Origin: Verrucomicrobiota bacterium
GTDB taxonomy: Bacteria > Verrucomicrobiota > Verrucomicrobiia > Opitutales > Opitutaceae
Assembly: GCA_023391285.1 (NCBI GenBank)
Contig: JAEWBF010000111.1
Location: 1 to 31,190, forward strand
Length of the DNA: 31,190 bases
Direction of reading: 5' to 3'
A program made the translations under genes and the position numbers. Shown one piece after another: positions 26,314 to 31,190 of the stretch (positions are counted from its first letter, which is position 1; each line of letters starts with the position of its first letter). The notes under the pieces were generated by a model that searched no databases, was not told the DNA's origin, and worked only from the letters and a program-made list of their open reading frames with translations.

Positions 26314-26667
26314 TTAGTTATCTGCGGAGTTGCTGACGGCGGGAGGCGATTTCGGCGGGGAAAGCTCGCCGGAAACGGCTTGGATCATCGTGAGAAACTC
26401 CTGCTCCAAATTGAGGCCGTAGCACTCCGCGAGCACGAGAACGCTCCATAGGCAGTCCGCGAGCTCGTGTCCGAGCTTGCGGTCGACGTCTTGTGCGTCG
26501 CGCGCGCCGGATTTCGCCATCACCAGCTTCATCAGTGCGCCGACGTCCACGACGAAGCCCTGCATGATCTGCTCTTTCGTCCACGGCGCGCGACCGGCTG
26601 CTTGGGCAGCGCGGTCGAAATGCGCGCGGAGTTCCATGGCTTTGTCGGTGAGGGTGGCGATGTTCAT
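26314..26667 (-). CDS. MazG-like nucleotide pyrophosphohydrolase family protein
   Basis: The product is 117 residues, all helical. The GHELADCLWSVLVLAECYGL helix carries the E..D metal-binding pattern of MazG-like proteins, and an earlier helix (VDVGALMKLVMAKSG) supplies further acidic and basic positions. Members hydrolyse nucleoside triphosphates to the monophosphate and pyrophosphate. Start ATG at 26667. The next gene upstream on this strand is the SnoaL-like gene at 26732. House-cleaning role is inferred from the family. Confidence 0.8.
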   Translation of the reverse strand: MNIATLTDKAMELRAHFDRAAQAAGRAPWTKEQIMQGFVVDVGALMKLVMAKSGARDAQDVDRKLGHELADCLWSVLVLAECYGLNLEQEFLTMIQAVSGELSPPKSPPAVSNSADN

Positions 26668-26731
26668 CGGTGAGTTTTAGTGCCGCGCGGCGCGTATATT
26701 TCCTCGTGGGGGTTGGCAAGGGAGGGAGGCT

Positions 26732-27091
26732 TCATGGCGCGAGGAGTCGTTTGTTGCCGGGGATGCTCCACGCTTTTGCGATGCGCTGGCCGACGACTTC
26801 GTAGATCATCACAAGGTCGAGTTCTCCAGGGCCCTCGGGGAAAGTGCGCGTGACGCATTCGTGATCGATCACGGTGGTGCCCACAACCACACGGTGGCGA
26901 AGCTGCGCGTGCAAGTTGGGCTCACGGAAACGCGGAGCGAATCGTTCGCGGAGCTGCACCGAGCCGCGAGCGACGAGCTTGGAGGGAAACTCGAATACCT
27001 CGGCGTCATCCGCATAGACGGACAACAAGGTGTCGAGATCGCGCGCGTTGTAGGCGTCGAGTTGCCGCTGCACCACTGCTTCGGGTTTCAC
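26732..27091 (-). CDS. SnoaL-like (NTF2-like) protein
   Basis: The product is 119 residues. KPEAVVQRQLDAYNARDLDT with LLSVYADDAEVFEFPS is the typical start of SnoaL-like NTF2-fold proteins, and GELDLVMIYEVVGQRIAKAW is the typical closing sheet. The GTG at 27091 is chosen because the domain starts there and no in-frame ATG is nearby; the open frame extends much further upstream but is not family-like. Function unknown; the fold hosts isomerases, cyclases and binding proteins. Confidence 0.82.
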   Translation of the reverse strand: MKPEAVVQRQLDAYNARDLDTLLSVYADDAEVFEFPSKLVARGSVQLRERFAPRFREPNLHAQLRHRVVVGTTVIDHECVTRTFPEGPGELDLVMIYEVVGQRIAKAWSIPGNKRLLAP

Positions 27092-27203
27092 GCGGTGAGA
27101 GCATGTTCGTCCGCGTTCAGAGATCGAGCCGCATGTCTGCGCAGGCGCGGCATGCGGTCGCAGCGGGGAAGCGCGATGCGGAACAAAGCGGGGGAGTGCG
27201 TTC

Positions 27204-27527
27204 TCAGCGACTGCTCTGGGCAATGCCGTAAATCGCGAGCGCGACGAATGCGAGATGCACCGCGACGGAGGGGCCGCCGATCGAGATTCCAATCCAGGCG
27301 TGAGCTGCGCCTCGAATTTGGGGCGACGACTTGCGTTGGCGCAGGCCGGAGATTCCAAGAGGGACGGCGATGCAGCCGAGGATGAAGCCGATCCCCGGAA
27401 TGATGCTGAACACGCCCAAATAGTAAGACGTGAGCGCGTGCGGGTTCTTGTAGGGGATGATTCCGCCGGTGGCGTCGCCTGCTTGAGGTGGCAGAGGAGG
27501 CGGAGTTTGGGGTGATGTGCTGGACAT
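27204..27527 (-). CDS. DUF4190-like small membrane protein
   Basis: The product is 107 residues: a Pro-rich cytoplasmic start (SSTSPQTPPPLPPQAG), a double-span membrane part (YYLGVFSIIPGIGFILGCIA, then PSVAVHLAFVALAIYGIAQS) and an intervening GISGLRQRKSSPQIRGAAHA. This is the layout of DUF4190 proteins. ATG at 27527. Function unknown. Confidence 0.78.
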   Translation of the reverse strand: MSSTSPQTPPPLPPQAGDATGGIIPYKNPHALTSYYLGVFSIIPGIGFILGCIAVPLGISGLRQRKSSPQIRGAAHAWIGISIGGPSVAVHLAFVALAIYGIAQSSR

Positions 27528-27581
27528 GGAGGGGTTCGCGATGGACGAAGATCTGGAGCGACAAAGCAATGCGCAGGTGCG

Positions 27582-27806
27582 TCATCCCAGGCGGGTGGAC
27601 CCGTTTTTCACGCGGGGATTTTTGTTGATATAGGTGTTTAGGCCATCGCCGGCGTCGGCGAGTTTCTTGAGCGCGGCCAGATGCTTGGCGCCGATGCGCC
27701 CTTTTGTATAGGCGTGGACTGCGGCACTCGCGAAGCGAATGTGAATCCAGCGATCGCTATATTCGTAGCCGGTTATCCCGGAGCCTGCGTTCCGGTAGGG
27801 TTTCAT
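27582..27806 (-). CDS. Small KTSC-like protein
   Basis: The product is 74 residues: GSGITGYEYSDRWIHIRF, a central AAVHAYTKGRIGAKHLAAL and the ending DAGDGLNTYINKNPRVKNG. This resembles a widespread family of small proteins related to the KTSC domain, with aromatic and Asn residues near the end. Function unknown. The ATG at 27806 is chosen because the family starts there. It is probably expressed alone or before the DUF4190 gene. Confidence 0.65.
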   Translation of the reverse strand: MKPYRNAGSGITGYEYSDRWIHIRFASAAVHAYTKGRIGAKHLAALKKLADAGDGLNTYINKNPRVKNGSTRLG

Positions 27807-28438
27807 GGTAGGGAAGGGTGGGCGAGTTTTCCTGCGACGCAAAATTCACGCGAGCGCATGACCAGAGCTATCGCTTCGTGAATTCCCTCAACGCGATGCG
27901 CCGAGCCGGCGGCTACCTTATTCGCCTATGTTGTAGTCTCCTGCTCGCAAATAGAGACCGCGTGACGACGCGATTCTCTGCCGGACAAAGCGCTGAGTGA
28001 ACGCAGCGCCGTATAACGTGACGGAGATGGAGTGTAGGCGGGAGCTCTTGAGGCCTGCTAGATTATCCAGATCGACCGTCGTTGGCGTTTAGGTGGACCT
28101 TCTCGCCACTTTTATCGGACTGGCCTCCGCGACGGTTCCGCCCTTTTGAGCCCCTGAAGAGAAGTGTCCCGAACTTCTACCCGCGGCAGCACTACGATTG
28201 AGCTTTCGGGTGCAGATTCGTTGATCGTAGGGGCCGGCTGAAATTTGAACTCCCGCTTCAACGTATTCGCGATGGTGGCACGAAGTTCCTTGGGCTTCCT
28301 GGAAGCCGAGTCGGTTCACTGTGGGCGAACGCGATCAGGCAGAGGAAACAAGTCGCCGCCTTCATTCTTGTGTCAGCGTTTGCGGGGCGCTTGCGAGATG
28401 ACTGCGCAGCCGCACACGTCCTCCTCAGATCTGGAAGA
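27807..28438. other. Gene-poor stretch
   Basis: About 630 bp without a gene I can support. Open frames at 28089-28319 (minus) and 28245-28511 (plus) show no domain or signal peptide and look accidental. The stretch marks the change from conserved genes to the accessory region and may hold decayed cassettes. Confidence 0.4.
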
Positions 28439-29281
28439 TCAAGGACGGAGGACCACGTCGCTTGGTGATGCCGCGCCCACGTTCGGGCGGGAGTGCGAGC
28501 CGGGCTCGTAGCGGAGTTCCGTTAGCCACTGAGTGAGTGCAACGACGGCGGCTCCGTGCACCACAAGCAGGAACACGCCCTTGGCCAGCGCCCCGCTGAG
28601 CTTCGCTTGATAGACCCGTCGAAGAGCGAGGACCAAGAAGACCAGCACTCCCAACACGAATAATGCTTGGAGGAACATCGCGGAACGGCCGGGCGCGAAC
28701 ACCATCAGGAAGGACGTGGCGGCGGCGATGAATCCAAATGCATGGACGTGCAGTGAGAAGATCAGATGTTCGATGAACACCCGCCCCGAACCGCGAAAAA
28801 GCCAGCTGAGCCAAGCCGCCGAAAGCGGCACCAGGAGGAACAGGGCGTGGGTCGCACTTTCCCGAGCCAGCTGCGCGTAGGCGCCATCGGCCAAAGCGCC
28901 TTGCGGTCGATATCCGATGTTCCAGTGGTCGGCGACAAATCGCAGGCCGATGGCCGTGCCAAACATCACGAGTGAGCTCAGGAGATACAACCGAAACGCG
29001 CTAATATAACGGACGCGCCGGCCCGCGAACCATTCGCGCGTCAGGAAACCCGGGCGAAACAGAAGAGCCCGAAGCGTGCGTGGAACGCGTGCGTCGAGGC
29101 CGAATCCCTCTTCCAGCCATTCCCCAAACCACATCCGCAACGTGGGGACGCGAGCCTGTTGGCGCTGGCCACACTGGGAGCAGAAGCGAGCAGACACGGG
29201 CAGGATTCCTGCGCAATTGGGGCACGGCGCCTCGTTGCGCGGGGTGGCCGGTGCGGGGAGCGCGGACGGCGCGGGGGGCAT
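28439..29281 (-). CDS. DUF3667 membrane protein with zinc ribbon
   Basis: The product is 280 residues. A zinc ribbon at about 20-37 (CPNCAGILPVSARFCSQCGQ; Cys20, Cys23, Cys34, Cys37) is followed by a helical part (MWFGEWLEEGFGLDARVPRT; LLFRPGFLTREWFAGRRVRY) and four membrane segments from about residue 95 on. This is the DUF3667 layout. Function unknown. The start at 29281 precedes the Pro/Ala-rich leader of the zinc ribbon. Confidence 0.85.
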   Translation of the reverse strand: MPPAPSALPAPATPRNEAPCPNCAGILPVSARFCSQCGQRQQARVPTLRMWFGEWLEEGFGLDARVPRTLRALLFRPGFLTREWFAGRRVRYISAFRLYLLSSLVMFGTAIGLRFVADHWNIGYRPQGALADGAYAQLARESATHALFLLVPLSAAWLSWLFRGSGRVFIEHLIFSLHVHAFGFIAAATSFLMVFAPGRSAMFLQALFVLGVLVFLVLALRRVYQAKLSGALAKGVFLLVVHGAAVVALTQWLTELRYEPGSHSRPNVGAASPSDVVLRP

Positions 29282-29340
29282 TTGCTCCGATCAAGAGGGG
29301 GTGAATGCCGAAGTCGAGTCTTCGCCTCTCATGAGGCGCT

Positions 29341-29763
29341 TCATAGCCGACTCGCGAACTCCCCGTTTAAAAACTCGAGCGATATGTGAACCGGTCGATC
29401 GTCGCGCGGCGCGCGGCCCGTGAGGGTAATCGTCGCTCTGAGACGCTGCGCGGAAAGGCAGTTCGTGCATCGCTGCACGGACTGCACGCGCACGACCGTG
29501 CCGACCGGCAGCGTCTCGCGAGTGATCAACTCCGGACCGCTCCAACTCGGAGTGGCCGGATTCACGACGTAATAATCAATCGATTCTTCATAGCCCGGCG
29601 GCGCGTTCACGCCGGACAAGTGCATTTCAACGTTGAGCACGTATTCGACGCCTACATAATTGTTGTAAGTGGCCGCGGAACTCACGTCCTCGAACTTCTG
29701 GGCGACATTACAACCGGCCAAACAAAATATTACTGAGATTAGCAAATAATAGATGCGAATCAC
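29341..29763 (-). CDS. Hypothetical lipoprotein, candidate cassette gene
   Basis: The product is 140 residues, with signal peptide and lipobox LAGC (Cys18). The mature part is beta-rich (YVGVEYVLNVEMHLSG; VGTVVRVQSVQRCTNC; RATITLTGRAPRDDRPVHIS). I do not recognise a family. The upstream region is noticeably more AT-rich than the rest of the window. It starts 61 bp past a half attC-like site at 29824 on the same strand, so it may be the gene of a cassette. A perfect CGCCTC/GAGGCG hairpin (29323-29338) follows the stop. Confidence 0.65.
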   Translation of the reverse strand: MIRIYYLLISVIFCLAGCNVAQKFEDVSSAATYNNYVGVEYVLNVEMHLSGVNAPPGYEESIDYYVVNPATPSWSGPELITRETLPVGTVVRVQSVQRCTNCLSAQRLRATITLTGRAPRDDRPVHISLEFLNGEFASRL

Positions 29764-29807
29764 GAGGCTATGTGTTTCGTTTCAATTATAATAACCGGCT
29801 TGTCGTG

Positions 29808-29830
29808 TTGGCTGTAGCGCCTGGTTAGCC
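29808..29830 (-). repeat. Half or decayed attC-like site
   Basis: The 23 bases match 30454-30476 with a single substitution and end in GTTAGCC (29824-29830, GGCTAAC on the minus strand). No matching second half is found; GGCTATG at 29766-29772 may be its decayed partner. The stop codon of the toxin gene lies in the core (GGC TAA). Confidence 0.5.
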
Positions 29831-30124
29831 TTTTTGCTCAAGAGCCTTGCGAATCCAATTGGGATCTCGCCGACAATCCAGAACCCGAAAGACCACGGCT
29901 TCCCCGATTGTAACGCGGTAATAAACCGCAAAGGGAAAACGCTTCGCCAACAGCCGATAAAATCCGAAATGAACGCGGTGAATTCCGGCGTAGAGGCACG
30001 AGCGAATCGATCTCTGAAAAAATGCTATCGAAAAATAACTACCAACTCCCGGTGACCGTGCGTCGTAAAAGTGACGGCCACTCGCGATGTCTTCGAGCGC
30101 CGCCCGAAGAACTCGCACTCTCAT
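29825..30124 (-). CDS. RelE/ParE-family toxin, second pair
   Basis: The product is 99 residues. RVLRAALEDIASGRHFYDAR and the end FAVYYRVTIGEAVVFRVLDC with RRDPNWIRKAL are typical of RelE/ParE-type toxins of this addiction-module group. The start (30124) overlaps the antitoxin stop by 4 bp (ATGA). Between about 29996 and 30035 the frame is one the family does not use: the +1 reading there gives FDSIFSEIDSLV, as expected, so one lost and one gained base compensate (see findings). The toxin ends inside an attC-like core (GGC TAA). Activity uncertain. Confidence 0.8.
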   Translation of the reverse strand: MRVRVLRAALEDIASGRHFYDARSPGVGSYFSIAFFQRSIRSCLYAGIHRVHFGFYRLLAKRFPFAVYYRVTIGEAVVFRVLDCRRDPNWIRKALEQKG

Positions 30125-30336
30125 TCGAAACGCTTCCGCAATTCTTTTTTCGCATCCTCCCAGTCCAGCATCTCGATGCGACCAGCGGCTAAATCGGCCT
30201 CAGTCTTGCGCAATTCTGCTTCGTGCCACGCCGGACTCTGAAACGCTTCCTCGTCGGCTGCTACGTCGCTCCATAGCGCCTCGATGATTCTCAACTTTTC
30301 GTCAGCGGGGAGTTTGCGTAACTCGGCGATGCTCAT
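30121..30336 (-). CDS. Antitoxin, putative addiction module component (TIGR02574 type)
   Basis: The product is 71 residues. SIAELRKLPADEKLRIIEAL, WSDVAADEEAF, SPAWHEAELRKTEADLAAGR and the end DWEDAKKELRKRFE are the hallmarks of this small antitoxin family. The ATG at 30336 fits its length. The stop overlaps the toxin start by 4 bp, the standard antitoxin-first arrangement. The gene starts 42 bp after the attC-like site at 30378, in the orientation expected for a cassette gene. Confidence 0.88.
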   Translation of the reverse strand: MSIAELRKLPADEKLRIIEALWSDVAADEEAFQSPAWHEAELRKTEADLAAGRIEMLDWEDAKKELRKRFE

Positions 30337-30377
30337 GGTGACCAAACGATATGGGGAATCGGAGCAAGGGGCCTTCC

Positions 30378-30476
30378 GGCTAACGTCAAAGATGAGCCAC
30401 GCGTGTGCTTGGCGCGGGGCGTGCGTCAGCACGACACGTGACAAGCATACGCGTTGGCTCTAGCGCCTGGTTAGCC
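30378..30476 (-). repeat. Integron attC-like recombination site
   Basis: A 99-bp imperfect palindrome. The outer arms are GGCTAAC (30378-30384) and GTTAGCC (30470-30476). Inner arms are GAGCCA (30394-30399) and TGGCTC (30455-30460), each 9 bases from its outer arm. The inner stem extends by CGCGTGTGCTTG against CAAGCATACGCG, with one extra unpaired base on one side, as in attC sites. The extra base lies on the left arm of the minus-strand reading, which gives the site the same orientation as the flanking genes. The cores differ from the GTTRRRY consensus at one position. Confidence 0.7.
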
Positions 30477-30759
30477 GTTTTTTTTCGAGCCGCTCTTTGA
30501 AGTGAACGATCGTCACTACCCAAAACTCCGACTGCGAAAACCGGTAGATGATGCGATAAGGCGACTCGTGCACTTCCTTCAATGGCTCCTCGGGATACTC
30601 GTGAACTGGATGCCCCTGACCAGGTGCCAGGGCTGCACGCTCCACCCGCTCGATGATCCGAGCCGCCATGGCCGCCGCATAAAACTCCGAGTCCTGCGCA
30701 ATGAAGCGCCGAATCGCTCTCAATGAGCGCCGTGCTTCGGCAGACCAAACGATGGTCAC
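30460..30759 (-). CDS. ParE/RelE-family toxin, first pair
   Basis: The product is 99 residues. VTIVWSAEARRSLRAIRRFI, the central HPVHEYPEEPLKEVHESPYR and the strand RIIYRFSQSEFWVVTIVHFK are typical of ParE-type toxins, which act on gyrase or ribosome-bound mRNA. GTG at 30759 overlaps the antitoxin stop by 4 bp (GTGA). The last residues (RLTRR) and the TAG stop are encoded inside the attC-like site. An uninterrupted, probably active toxin. Confidence 0.88.
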   Translation of the reverse strand: MTIVWSAEARRSLRAIRRFIAQDSEFYAAAMAARIIERVERAALAPGQGHPVHEYPEEPLKEVHESPYRIIYRFSQSEFWVVTIVHFKERLEKKRLTRR

Positions 30760-30956
30760 GGCAACGCGAATTCCTTCCGAATGGCCGCATGCGAATGAAC
30801 GCGACCGGCCCGGATGTCCGCAAGTCCAGCTTCGATCTTCTGCCGCACATAGATGCAATACATGAGGTCATCCCACGTGGATGACGGAGGAAGGCCCTGA
30901 ACAAGCTTGATGGCTTCCGACTTGACGCTCTTGCGTTTCGCGACGGCTGACGGCAT
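30756..30956 (-). CDS. Antitoxin of the first pair
   Basis: The product is 66 residues. SVKSEAIKLVQGLP, then TWDDLMYCIYVRQKIEAGLA with the end HSHAAIRKEFALP is the pattern of small ParE/RelE-partner antitoxins. ATG at 30956; stop overlaps the toxin GTG by 4 bp. With the toxin and the attC-like site it would form one cassette of about 624 bp, bounded by the cores at 30378 and 31002. Confidence 0.82.
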   Translation of the reverse strand: MPSAVAKRKSVKSEAIKLVQGLPPSSTWDDLMYCIYVRQKIEAGLADIRAGRVHSHAAIRKEFALP

Positions 30957-31001
30957 GCGGCGGAATCTTGCACGGTGAGGCGGATTGGCAAGGACCTCTT
31001 T

Positions 31002-31017
31002 GGCTAACGTCAAAGAT
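31002..31017 (-). repeat. Interrupted attC-like half-site
   Basis: GGCTAACGTCAAAGAT is identical to 30378-30393. The match ends abruptly at 31017, where the GAGCCA inner arm would start; the following sequence is that of the IS-like element. Confidence 0.6.
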
Positions 31018-31190
31018 CAGAGGACATGAGGTGGCCGAGCGGCGCAGCGAGTGGCATACGCTACCCGGCCACCATTATGATCACGAACACCTGCAAGAAT
31101 GTTCGCGAAAGCGTCCAAGTCGCGGGGCCGGAAGCCGGCGCCGCTTGTGAGCAGAAGGAAGTGTATCTCGGCATCGATGCGGCGGCAGCG
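31018..31190 (+). mobile_element. Left end of a putative IS110/IS1111-family element
   Basis: The element seems to begin where the attC-like half-site breaks off. A perfect 8-bp inverted repeat (GGTGGCCG at 31030-31037, CGGCCACC at 31066-31073) precedes the transposase start. The leader of about 60 bp before the gene is short, as in the IS1111 group, where the longer non-coding end is on the right. The right end is outside the window. Confidence 0.5.
31077..31190 (+). CDS. Start of a putative IS110/IS1111-type transposase (partial)
   Basis: From the ATG at 31077 the frame stays open for 38 codons to the window edge. It ends with KEVYLGIDAAAA. The GID after a short strand is where the first catalytic Asp of DEDD (RuvC-like) transposases of the IS110 family lies. 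Only the start is visible, so the call rests on this motif and on the insertion in an attC-like site, which members of the IS1111-attC group are known to target. Confidence 0.5.
   Translation, partial: MITNTCKNVRESVQVAGPEAGAACEQKEVYLGIDAAAA

Noticed and set aside
28010..28020. GTATAAC as a possible attC core
   Set aside because: No complementary core or inner arms within reach; not the GTTAGCC type of this array.
28089..28511. Overlapping small open frames on both strands
   Set aside because: No domain, signal peptide or start context; likely chance.

Overview
The window is GC-rich, densely coded bacterial chromosome. Many confident starts lack a clear Shine-Dalgarno sequence. Together with the gene content (fungal-type cystathionine gamma-synthase-like enzyme, SYLF protein, COG3014/YcfL/LpoB lipoproteins, DUF3667) this suggests a member of Verrucomicrobiota, perhaps Opitutaceae. 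No rRNA, tRNA or taxonomic marker is present, so the placement is an inference.

Layout. 1-4.3 kb: an AEC-type transporter, a secreted LysM coiled-coil protein and glycerol kinase. 4.6-14.7 kb: a large envelope cluster on the + strand. It starts with a secreted trypsin-like protease carrying a CsgG/LpoB-like N-terminus and a PEGA domain. It continues with a CsgG/FlgT-like protein, a COG3014-type lipoprotein, a YcfL-like lipoprotein and an LpoB-like lipoprotein, closed by a strong intrinsic terminator. Two divergent glycine-zipper envelope genes follow. Then comes a second, diverged set in different order: LpoB-like, COG3014-like, YcfL-like and one more secreted protein. The two parallel lipoprotein modules plus the protease are the most interesting ordinary-gene system here.

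14.7-27.8 kb holds housekeeping and accessory genes: a small membrane protein with an EamA transporter, a MATE exporter, a DUF167 protein, a trans-sulfuration PLP enzyme, exonuclease III, a CinA-C/PncC-like protein, a SYLF protein, an ABC exporter pair with a zincin metallopeptidase, a YhiN/HI0933-type flavoprotein, and small genes (VOC, MazG-like, SnoaL-like, DUF4190, KTSC-like). Short palindromes headed by GGAG or GTAG on the minus strand, resembling REP elements, lie between several genes. One is inside the start of a coding region.

27.8-31.2 kb is accessory DNA. After a gene-poor stretch come a DUF3667 protein and an AT-richer lipoprotein gene. Next are two type II toxin-antitoxin pairs on the minus strand, separated by a 99-bp imperfect palindrome with the architecture of an integron attC site. 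Matching half-sites lie at 29.8 and 31.0 kb. The right-hand one stops abruptly at what looks like the left end of an IS110/IS1111-family element whose transposase begins at 31077 and leaves the window. This reads as part of a chromosomal integron cassette array; no integrase is in the window.
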